Shown one piece after another: positions 32,440-45,296 of a DNA stretch of 64,000 bases. The notes beneath the pieces are model-generated. The model did not search any database. It was not told the origin of the DNA and saw only the letters and a program-made list of their open reading frames with translations. Position 1 is the first letter of the stretch. Each line of letters starts with the position of its first letter. Origin of the DNA: Berberis thunbergii (Eukaryota; Streptophyta; Magnoliopsida; Ranunculales; Berberidaceae); contig QNQO01000679.1 of the NCBI GenBank assembly GCA_003290165.1, forward strand, positions 514,401 to 578,400. Reading direction: 5' to 3'. Both the position numbers and the translations under genes were made by a program.

Positions 32440-33700
32440 CTTGCTAGTGGCTCAGATGAAATACATGACAAAGATGCTAGAAAAAATTACCCAGGAACGT
32501 ATTCAACCAACCAATCCTACTCTAGTGCCGCCTCAACAAAACTTCACTATCCGAACTCAAGGGAGAGACGAAGCCTTAACAGAACCCTAATAGGGAAACG
32601 TCAAGAGTAGCGAACTCAACCGAGACAAAACTCCGCACTGCGGCGAAACAATTGTTGAGATCCCGTTCGGTATCGGAGTCATGGATCCCAACATACTATA
32701 TGAGTTGGCCAAGCCACCATTATCTGATGAACTCATAAAGAAGGCAATGCCGAAGAAATTCATTCCGCCAAAGTTCGAAGTGTACAATGCTACCATTAAC
32801 CCGACTGGTCACCTAAGACATTTCCACCACATGATGACTCTGAAAGAAACCACACAGTCATTCATGTGCAGAACGTTCCAACTAGCCTCACATCCACAAC
32901 AATGAATTGGTTCAACAGCCTGCCACTGAGGTCAATAGATTCTTTCCAGGCCTTAGCCTCTACTTTCATCACTAGATTCATCGAGTGCCAACAGAATTAG
33001 GAAATGACCCTCACTACCTTTTGCACATCCGACAGAAACCAGAAGAAAAAAATATGAGAATATGTTACTCGCTTCACCTACGAGCTAACAGTGATTGATG
33101 GATGCAACGACGACACGGCCGCTGCAACTTTTGTCGCCGGATTGAAGGGAAACACCTTCTTCAACGCCCTAAACTTGGAAACTCCAAAAGGCATGGTGGT
33201 CCTGCTCAAAATAGCACAGAAACATATCCCCCTCGAAGAAATGAAAGTTGCGAGGAAAAAGAATGACCAGGATAAGGAGAACCATCCGAGAAATTGAGAA
33301 AGAAAAGATGAAAGAAGACGGGATAGCGGATCACAGGAGGACAACAGTCATTTAAAGAAACATCTAATCGATGGACGCACAAAGGCCGACCAGCAAAAAT
33401 CCAGGAAATCGCAATTGACACAACCTAATCACAAACAAATAATCGACATAATGAAGAAAGAACATAAACCATACACAACCCTAAAAGCGAGCCGGACTAA
33501 CATCTTAAAATGCATAACAAATTGGGAGAATGTCAATTGGCCGACCAGGATGAAAAAAGGCTTGAAAAAATGAGACAAGAGCAAAAATTGTTTTTTCCTC
33601 AAGGATCACGGACATGATACAGAAGACTGCTACAAGTTGAAAGAAGAAATTGAACATTTGATGAAGAGGGGACGACTGGATGAACGACTGCTAAAATGGT
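32440..33700 (+). pseudogene. Tat-lineage gag relic in internal 1
   Basis: Frames include PPLSDELIKKAMPKKFIPPK then FEVYNATINPTGHLRHFHHM, TFQLASHPQQ, IDGCNDDTAAATFVAGLKGN and KDHGHDTEDCYKLKEEIEHL. The order equals that of the other gag copies. It has stops at 32903, 32998 and 33295. A deletion of about 380 bp at 33684, between short GATGA repeats, removes the sequence after GRLDE. Confidence 0.82.
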
Positions 33701-33842
33701 CGAAGAATCAATCAAGTTTCATTTTCGGAACCAACATTTCACAAAGGCAAAACAGTTTTATAGACCTCTATGAAAAATAATCGACGCAAAAATCTTAAAA
33801 GGAATCAGGACACAAGTCAGATATTCACAATGAACTTATGGT

Positions 33843-35973
33843 CTAATCAACAACGCGTTGCCAGTCTGCCACCTCAATAACACAGAGTCTATCCTTAATA
33901 GAAACAAACTCACTTCTTACCATGATAAGTTGGCCCTTAGCAGTAGTAAGCATCACAGAGGAGTTAGCCTTGACCTCGTCAAGTGAAGACAACAGTTGCT
34001 CTAACCTTTTCTCGACAATAACGCAATTGTTAGAGTGCTCTATCATGGCCCGCACGGCCTCATCATGAAGCACCTTATCGGAAGTAAGTTCTTTCTCCAC
34101 ATCGAGCAAATGTGTGCGAACGCCTTCTAGGCCAGCTCTCAGAGATTCGATCGCGACCACATATTGATCCCGTGCACCGTCTACCTCGGCCAACGACACT
34201 TGAGCACCCTTAGCCGCCTTGGTTCGTTCAGAGCATCGCGCTTTTAACATGTCATACTGGTAAAGAATATGGGAGAACACCAGCAGCAACACGAAAAGCT
34301 TCTTTTCCAAAAAGACCATAAGATTGTGATTGACCTGATGACTCAAGGCCATCATTCCTGCATAGGTAAGATGAGTCATCCCTTCCATTACAAGCCTAAC
34401 ACCATCCTCAAGATGAAGATTCGGATTTAACACAAACATCGAGAGCCCCTCCATCGATCGCCTGTGCCATTCATTTATCAGCTTACGTGCACCATCTTGC
34501 ACACCGAGATGAGAAAAACAACAGAACTTCCCATCCGATTTAACCAGGATCTCCTTAGAAGTATGTTCATTCCAACTGACACGCGAATGAATAATGTAAG
34601 GATCAGGTAGTATGGAGGAACCACCACCACCCACGACTAGAAGAGACGGAGAAACAACATGAGAACCTCCATCACCCTCTCGTTGTCCAGCAAAAATGAA
34701 ACATGCAACAACAAACGAACTCAAGTAAGCTGCTGAAGGAGGAAACTCCATCCTCCGTTAGCAAGAGGGGAAGGAAAAGGACGGGACTATAACTCAGGGG
34801 CCAAACCTCGACTGCCAAGTTATTCAGATTGAACAACAACGAGCTAAGGCATCTTGTCATCCAATGACCGAGGATCCTCTTCGGAACACGGCCACCATAA
34901 GCAGAGAGAAACTACCTTTCACCATCGTCCAGGGAGCAAACATTATCCTTCTCACTCCTCTCCAGAGCCAATTTCATCTCCTCCGCCTCCTATAGAGAGC
35001 AGCAGTCCTCCTTCGAATGATTTTTATCCACAGAATTCGAATAAAGAGCCGTGTGACACACATAATCAACAAGCCATTTTTTATTCGGCACACAGTCGAA
35101 AGATAGAAACAACCACTTCAACAGACTAACAGGCCTCACTACCTTCCTCTTTCTAGGTAGCAGTACTGATAAGAGCATTGAGATCCGTAACCAACAACAC
35201 AGATCTCATTTTATGATCAACAAATGTTTCATCACCAACAGCACGGGCAGCGATCTCTGCAGCCCGCCTCTAGGTCAACAAAGTTCTTTCGATCTCATTC
35301 ATGGTGTATAGACCACTGTGCCTCACCATATCGTCAGTAAGATAGGAATCCAATGGGACCATCGAAAGCTCTAAGAAGCATTCACCGATAATCTGTTCCT
35401 CAACGGTCAATTTCATAATCCGATGCTTAAGAGGAACTCGAAAAGACCTTACTATCGGAAGACCACGCAAATTGAAGTGGCCAGAACCGACAGAAGCATA
35501 AATCCAACCCCACGACCAGCCCCCGATGTCATCATTAAGATTACCAAAACATGAAGGAAAATACAAAAAACAGTTATGGTTGGGCCTCACGCTAACCCCA
35601 CCAAGGAATGCAAGATTCGAGGGGTTCAAGAGATACTAGAGATAATGGCCTTAGCATACGTGGCAACCATAACCCTCCAGCCATTCGCCCCCATTTAAGC
35701 AGGAGGAATACCCAATAAGTTCAGATACGACCAGAAAAGCTTCGGAACAGGGAACCGGAGACCGACGTAGAACATGCGAGGATAAAGGGCGATATATCTT
35801 TACCTCAGGTAATAAGGACTGTCGGTTTCGCGAGGAATAATGATTTCAAGATCCTCAGGCAAAGAATAGTTGGAACATACACTATCCAGGGTAGCCCGAG
35901 TGGCTTTGTTTGGAGAAAAATGAGCTTCACAAGTGGAAAGTTGATAACCAACCAACATGTCGCCAACATGCAT
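33843..35973 (-). pseudogene. aORF in internal 1 (longest open segment 302 aa)
   Basis: The N-terminal part starts at the ATG at 35973 and reads MHVGDMLVGYQLSTCEAH then SVCSNYSLPEDLEIIIPRET. Next is 35270-35629 with SVRPNHNCFLYFPSCFGNLN and VPLDSYLTDDMVRHSGLYTM. The 302-residue segment 33843-34751 is largely coiled coil (AAKGAQVSLAEVDGARDQYV, LDVEKELTSDKVLHDEAVRA). The C-terminal acidic tail and the 139-bp repeats are deleted. The N-terminal half resembles the putative gypsy-type transposon domain (Transposase_28), often found with coiled coils in plant Gypsy extra ORFs. Function unknown; frameshifts break it into three. Confidence 0.75.
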
Positions 35974-36278
35974 TGTAAGCAGGGAAGAACAAATGAGGAA
36001 AAATAGACAATAGAAGAAAAGAAGTAACACTAAAGATGATGTAAAGAAAGAAGGACAGTAGCCACAACACCTTTTAAGCAACTGAGGAACAAAGCGACCG
36101 CTCACAGAACGACATACGGGACATAATGGCGCGAAACGAAAAGACAACGAAGTAACCAAGACAATCAGAAAACTAAAAGTTATTAGGCATCAAGTTTAGT
36201 GCAAAAACACAATCAAAATACCAACCGCCACACAGTTAGTGGATATGCAAACATACCCACTAACTAAGGAGGGATAGC

Positions 36279-36843
36279 TAATGACACATCAAAATAAACC
36301 GATCATCGCGGCCGTACACGTGGCGTAAAGTCCCATCACGAGAATGCATCGCCCAATCCATTGAGCTAGCTCATAAAGTCTGGAAGGAATGAGGCCAATT
36401 ATAAAGGCCCATACTAGGCCCACCATTAAGAAGGCATAAACAAGATCCTAATCCTGGCCCAGACGAATCAAAGCTCAAATCCAAGCCCGATACACGTTCT
36501 CTCATAAAGAATAAGAACGTTGCAGCAAGAAAGAGCTGTATAGGCCTACGCCTCCATGAACGCATCTCCATTAAAGAGGAGATTGTTATAGAATAACTCC
36601 TTCCGCTGCGCCTCAAATGCTTAAGTCACACGGAAAGTTAACTACGACCATTATAAAAGGTAAAGGGAACATTCGACAAAGGTATGCAACTTTAACTGAG
36701 TTTTGTCTAGATTTATATCCTTCTTCCAGCAGAGTTACAAACATAAGCACTGGAGTGCCTTTGGCCACAAAAAAGGTGGTCCTTGGAAGTCAAACAGTTG
36801 TTTTACAAGTCAAACTCAAAGGAGGACAATTTTGGATGCATCA
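36279..36843 (+). repeat. LTR2 of the Tat array (middle)
   Basis: A 565-bp LTR from TAATGACACATCA to GGATGCATCA, nearly identical to 449-1013. A polypurine tract precedes it and a primer site (TTTGTCGCCGTCCGTGGGG) follows, so it served as 3' LTR of internal 1 and 5' LTR of internal 2. Confidence 0.92.
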
Positions 36844-37094
36844 GTTTGTCGCCGTCCGTGGGGAACAAAGCTCACCACAACCTAGCAAAAGATCGAAAAA
36901 GTCATAAGAAGGAATAATGCAATCTACAGACCCCCAATCCAGTAATGATCGTGACAACTCTCCCACTACACATCACTAACGGCTTAAGGAGAGGATACAA
37001 CCCAAAATAGTAAACCAATACATCTGAGAATGCAGATCCGCTACACGCAATAGTCCAGACAGCCTAGACGGTTATCGGCGCTGCCACGCGCTCT

Positions 37095-38355
37095 CAGGTA
37101 TACTTGCTCGTGGCTCAGATGAAATACATGACAAATATGCTAAAAAAATCACCCAGGAACGCATTCAGCCAGCCGACCCTACTCCAACACCACCTCAACA
37201 AAACTCCACTATCCGAACTCAAGGGAGTGACAAAGCCTTAGTGGAACCCCAACAGATAAACGTCGAGAGCAGTGAACTCAATCGAGACAAAACTTTGTAA
37301 TGCGGTAAAACGGTTGTTGAGATCCCGTTCAGGTTCGGAGTCACGTATCCCAACATACTATACGACTTGGTCAAGCCACCATTATCTGACGAACTCATGA
37401 ATAAGGCAATGCCGAAAAAAATCATTCTGCCAAAGTTCGAAGTGTACAATGGTACCACTAACCCGACTCATCACCTAAGACATTTCCACCACATGATGAC
37501 TTTGAAAGAAACCACGGAGTCATTCTTGTGCAGAAGGTTCCCAATCAGCCTCACATCCACAGCAATGAACTGGTTGAACAGCCTGCCACTTAGGTCAATA
37601 GATTCTTTCCAGGCCTTAGCCACTACTTTCATCACCAGATTCATTGGGAGCCAACGGATGAGGAAATGACCCCACTACCTTCTGCACATCTGACAGAAGC
37701 CAAGAAGAAACAATGTGACAATATGTTACTCGCTTCACCAATGAGATAACAATGATTGATGGATGCAGTAACGACACAGCCCCTGCAACTTTCATCGCCG
37801 GATTGAAGAGATGCACCTTCTTCGACGCCCTCAACTTGGAACCTCCAAAAGGCATGGCGATCCTGCTAAAAATAACACAAAAACATATCTCCCTCGAAGA
37901 AATGAAAGCTAAGAGGAGAAAGAATGATCAGGAGAGGGATAACCATCCGAGAAAGCAAGAAAGAAAAAATGAAAGAAGACGAGATAGCGGATCACGGGAG
38001 GACAACAATCATTTTAAAAAACATCGAAGAATCCAGGAAATTGTAATCGACATGACCCAATCACGAGCGAATAACAGACATAATGAGGAAAGAGTATAAA
38101 CCATACACAACCCTAAAAACAATCCGGATTGACATCTTAAAACAAATATCAAACTCGGAGAATGACAACTGGCCAACCAGGATGAAAGGAGACCCGTAAG
38201 GACAAGACAAGAGCATATATTGTTCTTACCACAAGGATCACGAACATGATACTGAGGACTTCTACAAGTTAAAAGAAGAAATTGAACATTGGATCCTGAG
38301 GGGACGACTAGACGAGTTTGTCGGCATATCAGACAAACAATTCAAAAGCAAATAA
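37095..38355 (+). pseudogene. Tat-lineage gag relic in internal 2
   Basis: This is the best-kept gag copy. The 100-residue frame 37367-37669 carries KKIILPKFEVYNGTTNPTHH and MNWLNSLPLRSIDSFQ; a second frame (37752-38099) carries IDGCSNDTAPATFIAGLKRC and a basic tail. The post-gag motif KDHEHDTEDFYKLKEEIEHW follows near 38235. Compared with copy A it keeps the GAACTCATGAATAAGGCAAT segment at 37391 that copy A has lost in part. Stops at 37295 and 37670 kill it. Confidence 0.87.
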
Positions 38356-38883
38356 AAGGCAGCCACAAGATCAAAAAGGGAATTGATATATGCTTTACGC
38401 TGCACCCGCTTTGGGAAAGAAGCACCTCCTACCCGAACAGACCAATATTGAACTCAAAATATCAACTCTCTGAAGATCTTAGCAGCAAAGACAAATTCGA
38501 CTAAAGTCACTTATAAAGGAACTAACAAACTCCATCAGGCACAACAAGCATTGCCAAATGGGGAGCGATAATGAGCCAAACAAATAAGGTCGTAAACTAG
38601 AAGAAGCAGTGGAGGCATAGACGCCAACGCAAAGATAGACACTGTCAACATAGGAATAAAATAAGAAACAATCTACAATGTAATAGAGCCATTTCAGAAG
38701 AATGACTGCTAAAATGGTCAAAAAATCAATAAAGTTCATTCTCGAAACCGACATTTCACAAAAGCAAAACAATTTTCATAGCACCGCTATGAAAAATAAA
38801 TGCCACAAAAAGCTTAAAAGGAATCAGGCCACAAGTTAGATATTCACAATGAACTTCTAGTTTGATAGACTAAAGAAGTAAAT

Positions 38884-39650
38884 GTTGGACACCCGAGTCA
38901 AACTAAAACAAAAATTTTGAATTGACTTTGGTGTCGAGTTAACGAAGTAAGAGTTGGACGAACGAGTCGACTAAATAAAATGACTTCGAGTCGACTTGAA
39001 TGTCGCACAAAACAAATAAATTGTTGGACACCCGAGTCAAACTAAAACAGAAACTTCGAATCGACTGAGGTGTCGAGTTAACAAAGTAAAAGTTGGACGA
39101 ACGAGTTTACTAAATAAAATGACTTCGAGTTTACTAGAATGTCACACAAAACGAAGCAAATGTTGGACACCCGAGTCAAACTAAAACAGAAACTTTGAAT
39201 TGACCGAGGTGTCGAGTTAATGAAGTAAAAGTTGGACGAACAAGTCAACTAAACAAAATAACTTCGAGTCGACTAGAATGTCGCACAAAATGAAGCAATT
39301 GTTGGACACCCGACTCAAACTAAAACAAAAACTTCGAATCGACCTAGGTGTCGAGTTAACAGAGTAAAAGTTGGACGAACGAGTGAACTAAACAAAATGA
39401 CTTCAAGTCGACTAGAATGTCACACAAAATGAAGCGAATGTTGGACACTCGAGTCAAACTAAAACAAAATTTTGAATCAACCGAGGTGTCAAGCTGATGA
39501 AGTAAAATTTAGCTGAACAAGTGAACCAAACAAAATGACTTCGAGTCGACTAGAATGTCGCACAAAATGAAGCAAATGTTGGATAACCGAGTCAAACAAA
39601 AAAAACTTAATCTTCGGATCGATCGAGACGACGAGTCGACAAAGTTAAAG
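38884..39650. repeat. 139-bp tandem repeat spacer, copy B
   Basis: Same array as 3046-3810, with units starting at 38884, 39023 and then every 139 bp, six units with the last partial. Unit-by-unit differences match copy A position for position, showing the arrays were copied as a block and have not since been reshuffled. Confidence 0.93.
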
Positions 39651-40017
39651 TTAATATGTAAAGTAATTTCAAAATGATTGGAGCACTACACCAACAAAAC
39701 AATTCGAACGAACGAGTGAATAGAGAAAAACAACTTCGTGTCATGCGGGATTGAACGGACAATTCAACAAAGTAGAAAAGCGAACGAAACAGCTTCCCAC
39801 AAAAATTCAGAGACGACAAACACAAGATCATGACATGCGTACTGAAACATGGGAAAATCCGAATCACCAAAATATTACTACAGACATATCTGTGGAACAT
39901 CAAATACGAATTATCAAGACAACGATAGACGAACAAAGTTTATACAAAGGAAAATAAAAGAGCTAATTCCTATCATTCAAAATCTATTCGATTAGATTCA
40001 ACAGTAGCAGTGGAAAA

Positions 40018-42414
40018 CTAAGGGGAAAGATATATAACGTCCTCAACACCACCAGCTACATGAGTCGAATCACCAACATGATCTCTCTTTTCATGGGGAG
40101 GAAGCGGTTCTTCAGCCATTGGAACACCTGAAGGATCTCCATCGGCACCTTCCACGTCCTCAAAAGTATGGTACACCAGACGACGATACTGGGACAAATC
40201 GACACCAAGACCCTTGATATAGTCCAAAAGCTCAGTCTGGCCATCAACAATGCATTGCTAGTATGCCACCTCCGTAACATGGAGTCTATCCTTAACAGAA
40301 GCAAGTTCACTTCTTACCGCGATAAGTTGGCCCTTAGCAGTAGTAAGCATCATAGAGGTGTCATCCTTGACCTCATCAAGCAAAGACAACTGTTGTTTTA
40401 CCTTTTTAGGTAATATCGCGATTAACAATCGCATTCTATGATGGCCCGCGCGACCTTATCATGAAGCGCCTTCTCAAAAGTAAGTTTTTTTCCACATTGA
40501 GTAAATGTGTGCATACGCCTTCTAGATCAGCTCTCAGAGATTAGAGTGCGGCCATATATTGATCCCGTGCATTCTCCACCTCAGCCAATGACACCTGAGC
40601 AGCTTCAACCACCTTGGTTCATTTAGAGCATCGTGCTTTAACGCATCATATTGGTAAAGAATATGGGAGAACACCAGCAGCAGCACCAAAAACTTCTTCT
40701 CCAAAGAGACCATAAGACTGTGATTGATCTGATGACTCAAGCCCATCATTCCTGCATAGGCAAGTTGAGTCCCCTCCATTACAAGCCTAACATCATCCTC
40801 AAGATAAAGGCTCGGATTCAACACGTACATCGAGGAGCCCTCCACTGAAGCCTGTGTCATTCATTTATCAACTTGAGTGCACCATCCTACACACCGATAC
40901 GAGAGAACTAATAGAACTTCCCATCTGATATAACCCGGATCTCTTCAGAAGTAGGTTCCTTCCAACTAACCTAGGAATGAAGAACGTGAGGATCAGGTAG
41001 TATGGAGGAACCACCACCACCCATGACTGGAAGAGATGGAGAAACAACAGGAGAACCTCCATCACCCCCTCGTTGTCTAGCAAAAATGAAACGAGCAACA
41101 ATAGATGAACTCAAGTTTGCTGCTGAAGGAGGAACCTCCATCCCTCTGTCAGCAAGAGGGGAAGGAGGAACCTCCATCCCTCTGTCAGCAAGAGGGGAAG
41201 GAGGAGGATGAGACTGTAACTCAGGGGCCAAACCTCAACTGCCAAGTTATTTAGATTGAACAACAACCAACTAAAGCATTCTGTCATCCAAGGACCGAGG
41301 ATCCTCATCGGAACACTTGACAATGTCAAGGCCACCATAAGCAGAGAGAAGCTACCTTTCACCATCGTCCAGGGAACAAAACTTATCCTTCTCACTCCTC
41401 TCTAGAGCCAACTTCAACTCCTCCACCTTCTGTAGAGAGCAGCGGTCCTCCCTCAAAGAATCTTGATCCACAAAATTTGAATAAAGATCCGTGCGACGCA
41501 CAAAATCAACAAGCCATTTTTTTTGGCACGCGGTCGAAAGACAGAAACAACCACTTCAACGGACTAACAAGCCTCGCTACCTTCCTCTTTCTAGAAGGAT
41601 TGGTAACAGTACGGATAGGAGCATTGAGATTCGCGACATTAGAGCTCATTTTTTTATCAACAACCGCTTCATCACCAACAACACGGGCAACGATCTCCGT
41701 AGTCTGCCTCTCGATCAACAAAGCCCTTTCGGTCTCATTCATGGTGTATAGACCACTACGCCTGACCATATCATCAGTAAGATATGACTCCAATGGGACC
41801 ACCGAAAGCTCCAAGAAGCGCTCACTGATAATATGATCATTGGCGATCAATTTCATATTCCGATGCTTAAGAGGAACTTGGAAAAACCTTACTATCAAAA
41901 GACCATCCAAATTGAAATGGCCAGAACCGACAGAAGCATAAAACCAACCCCACGACCAGCCCCTGATGTCATCATTAAGATTACCAAAACACACAGGAGA
42001 ATATAGGAAACAGGTATGGTTGGGCCTCACGATGAAACCCTCCAAGGAATGTAAGATTCGAGGGCTTAAAGATATACCAGACAGAATGGCCCTAGTATAC
42101 GTATTGGCAACCATAACCTTCCAGCCGTTCGACCCCATTTGAGCAGGAAGAATACCCAAGAAGTCCAAATATGACCATAAAAGCTTCGAAACAGGGAATC
42201 AGAGATCGGTGTAGAACATGTGAGGATAAAGAGAGATATATCATTTCCTCAGACAACAAGGACTTTCGATTTCCCGAGGAAGAATTTCAAGATCCTCAGG
42301 CAAATAATAGTTGGAATAGACACTATCCAGGGTAGCCCGAGTGGTTTTGTTTGGTGAAAAATGATCTTCACAAGTGGAAAGTTGATCACCAACCAACATG
42401 TCGCCAGCAGACAT
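40018..42414 (-). pseudogene. aORF in internal 2 (most complete minus copy)
   Basis: From the likely start (42414; MSAGDMLVGDQLSTCEDH) the protein reads NYYLPEDLEI, then after a shift a 220-residue open segment (41506-42168) with LGILPAQMGSNGWKVMVANT, VRPNHTCFLYSPVCFGNLND and VVPLESYLTDDMVRRSGLYT, then PLKWLFLSFDRVPKK. Further on are a Gly/Pro-rich linker with a 36-bp tandem duplication (41126-41199), a coiled region and the acidic C-terminal tail ending at 40018. Total about 800 codons if frames were continuous. It is antisense to gag. The N-terminal half has the layout of the Transposase_28 domain. Role unknown. Confidence 0.75.
41126..41199. repeat. 36-bp tandem duplication in aORF linker
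   Basis: Two adjacent copies of GGAGGAACCTCCATCCCTCT plus 16 more bases; copy A (near 5288) has a single unit. It keeps the reading frame, adding 12 residues. Confidence 0.9.
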
Positions 42415-42732
42415 TGTAAGCAGGGAAAAATGAATGAGGAAAAATAGACAGTAGAAGAAAAGAAGTAACACTAAAGATGGCGTAAATAAATGAGAGTAGC
42501 CACAACACCTTTTAAGCAACTGGGATCCGAAGAGACCGCTCACGGAGCGACATACGGGACATAATAGCACATTGAAAATATGTGCAAAAATGAACAGGCA
42601 ACAAAGTAACCAAGACGATCATGAAACTAAAAGTTATTAGGCATCGAGTTCAGTGCAAAAACACAATCAAAATACCAACCGCCACACAGTTAGTGGATAT
42701 GCAAACATACCCACTAACTAAGGGGGAGTATC

Positions 42733-43575
42733 TAATGATACATCAAAATAAACTGATCATCATGGTCGTACACGAGGCGTAAAGTACGGCTGAACAAAAA
42801 ACCGATCAAACCGACCGAACCGATCTAAACCGAACCAGTCGGTTCGGATCGATTTCGGTTTTAAAAAATTCAAAACTGAAGTGGTCGGTTCGGTTTTAGG
42901 TTTCTATGTGATTTTAACCGACCAAACTGAATCGACCGAAATATATAATAAATAATATATATTTTATATATAAATAATACAATATGTTTAAAAAAGTCGG
43001 TCGGTTCGGTTCGGTTACGGTTAGCATAAATTATAATCAGTTCGGTTTTCAGCCCTTAGCGTAAAGTCTCATCACGAGAATGCAACGCCCGATCCAGTGA
43101 GCTAGCTCATAAAGTCCAGAAGGAATAAGGTCAATTATAGAGGCCCAGACTAGGCCCACCATTAAGGAGGCGTAAATAGGATCCTGATCCACTCCTAGAC
43201 GAATCAAAACCCAAATCCAAGCCTAATGCATGCTCTCTCATAAAAAAGATGAACATAGCACCAAGAAAGAGCCGTGGAAGGACCTACACCTCCACGAACA
43301 CATCTCCATTAAAAACGAGTGTTACAAAAATATCTCCTTCTGTTACGCCTTACATGCACGCAGAGAGTTAACTACGACCATTATAAAAGGTAAATGGAAC
43401 ATTCGACAAAATGTATGCAACTTTAACTGAGATTTGTCTAGATTTACATCATTTTTCTAGCAGAGTTACTGACTTAAGCATCGGAGTGCCTTCGGCCACC
43501 AAAAAAGTGGTTATTGGCAGTCTAACAGTTGTTTTGCCAATCAAACTCGAAGGAGGATGATTTTTGGAAACATCA
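42733..43575 (+). repeat. LTR3 of the Tat array, interrupted by a MITE
   Basis: Starts TAATGATACATCA after the polypurine tract AAGGGGGAGTATC and ends GGAAACATCA. Without the 274-bp hAT MITE and its duplication its length matches LTR1. ATGGT follows directly. Confidence 0.88.
42785..43058. mobile_element. hAT MITE, 274 bp, rich in ACCGA motifs
   Basis: Ends TACGGCTGAACAAAAAACCG and the inverse of TAAGGGCTGAAAACCGAACT, flanked by the 8-bp duplication GCGTAAAG (42777-42784 and 43059-43066). The inside is dense in GGTTCGGTT/AACCGAACC motifs in both orientations, a known hAT MITE style. It inserted into LTR3 after the array formed, since LTR1 and LTR2 lack it. Confidence 0.92.
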
Positions 43576-43829
43576 ATGGTAATGAGAAGGGAAGTTATAA
43601 AATCAAGGCCATGAAAAAGATTAGAGGAAACCATTCCAATTGTGATAAAAAATTAAAAGTCCAGAAAATTACAACTACGATAGTGGTGTGTCGTAAGCCG
43701 AAACCAAATGTTAAGACAATGCCATCTACTTCGGGAAATAATGACTACTATTATTATTTTGGGTTTGGCCCAAGATAGGGAAGGATGTGATCTATGAATC
43801 ATCGAGAAAATGATAAAAATAAAGAAGAG
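43576..43829 (+). other. Sequence right of the Tat array
   Basis: Resumes the sequence broken at 31657. It holds a 73-residue plus frame with KIKAMKKIRGNHSN and a Tyr-rich end; no family recognised. It ends at the inverted LTR at 43830. Confidence 0.4.
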
Positions 43830-44369
43830 TGATGCATCAAAAATTTGGTCTCCTGTAAATCTGATCTGCAAAACAAATGTTAGATTTCCAAAGACCACTT
43901 GTTTGGTGGCCGAAGGCACTCCGATGCTTTAGTCAATAACTCAGCTGGAGATGGAGATTAATCTAGATAAAACTTAGTTAAAATTGCATACCTTTGTCGA
44001 ACGTTCCCTTTACCTTATATAGTGATCATTATTAATTCTCTATGTGACTTAAGCATGTGAGTCTCAATGTCGGGAAACATTTTTTGTAACAGTGTTATTC
44101 TTTATGAAGATGTGTCATTGAGGGAGTAACTCCCTCGACGACTCTTTTTTCTCTGTAGCGTTCCTCATCTTTAAGGGAGTTCTTTGTCGAACTTAGATTT
44201 GGGCTTCTTACTATGATTTGTTCTGATGAACACTTTTTGGGCTTTAATGATTGGGTCTACACTTTTTGGGCTTTGTGCATTGGTTCGGTTTTGAGATACT
44301 TAGTCCTCGTGTTGGGCGATATCTTCCACGTGTATGGTCGCAATGATAGTCTTATTTGATGTATCATCA
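43830..44369 (-). repeat. Inverted Tat-like LTR
   Basis: On minus it runs from TGATGATACATCA to TGATGCATCA. It shares the LTR1-3 framework (TCTCGTGATG-like and GACTTAAGCATG segments) but is much more diverged. A polypurine tract (minus AGGGGGGAGTAGC, 44370-44382) precedes it, so it is the 3' LTR of an element lying to the right. Confidence 0.82.
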
Positions 44370-44382
44370 GCTACTCCCCCCT

Positions 44383-44632
44383 AGTTAGTGAGTATGCTTA
44401 CGTGGCCACTAACTCTATGACGGTTGAATTTTTTTTTCGCCATTGCGGCGCATTTAATGTCATTATAGCTGTTGCTACGTTTGTTTCTCCAATGTCTCAT
44501 TCGTCTATTCATTTCAGCATGATTATTGGGATTTCGTGCAGCCATCATGTCTCGCACATCTTCCGATAAGCAATCTTTCCATTGCTCAGCCTTGTAAAAA
44601 GGAAGGTTTGGCTATGCTTCTTTTTTTACATT
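44383..44632 (+). other. aORF leader of the inverted element
   Basis: It starts with the minus-sense counterpart of ACCCACTAACTAAGG seen upstream of other LTR copies and contains TTTCGCCATTGCGGCGCATT. At 44632 it is broken by the Athila-like LTR and resumes at 50141, reaching the aORF ATG at 50192. Confidence 0.55.
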
Positions 44633-45296
44633 TGATGCGCTATTTTAATAGCACACAACTTAATACCCTATTTTGTTATTGTAGTATAGAATAAGTAGGG
44701 ATCGTTCTAGACCGGGGATTAGAGGGCTTGCCAATTACCACTAAGAATAGCTAAAAAACAGCTAACAACCTATATAAGTAAATAATGGGGGATTGGGTTT
44801 TCTAAGTTAAACTATGAAAATAACTACGAAAATTACTATAAAGATAATAAAACTAAAGGGATGGAAAATATGAGAAATTAGCTAAGGGTTTATCTCCACA
44901 CACCAAACATGTGCTCATAAATTAATATTCAATAATCACTTGCTAACTCGTGGGAGACAATGCTCAAGATTAACTGTGATCAACACTGCATTAATCTTAT
45001 TATTTTCCCAAGACCGTTGAATTAAACTTAGTGTCACTTTCAAACTATTCTTATCACACTATCTAATTAGGAATCACAAGTTAGATAAACAATACAAGAT
45101 CATAAAGTTTTGTGAAAAATATGAACACTGACTAGGCAATTACAAGTATGATCAACATCTTGTTCTTATCTAGGTTTTTACTTAACTTTACTAATGTTCC
45201 TTGGTATTTACCACTTGTGAGTACAAGATTGTAACGATTAGATGAAACTCTCTTATACTCTAGCCCCAATCCTAGCATGCTTACTAAGTTGGCCAC

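Larger units (their letters stand above)
31658..43575 (+). mobile_element. Three-LTR tandem array of a Tat-like Gypsy element
   Basis: The order is LTR1 (31658-32224), internal 1, LTR2 (36279-36843), internal 2, LTR3 (42733-43575), all in plus orientation. A perfect 5-bp duplication ATGGT flanks the whole array (31653-31657 and 43576-43580), so outer LTR1 and LTR3 belong to one original insertion. Each internal region has a gag relic on plus and an aORF on minus but no pol. This structure arises by unequal crossing-over or template switching between LTRs. Confidence 0.92.
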
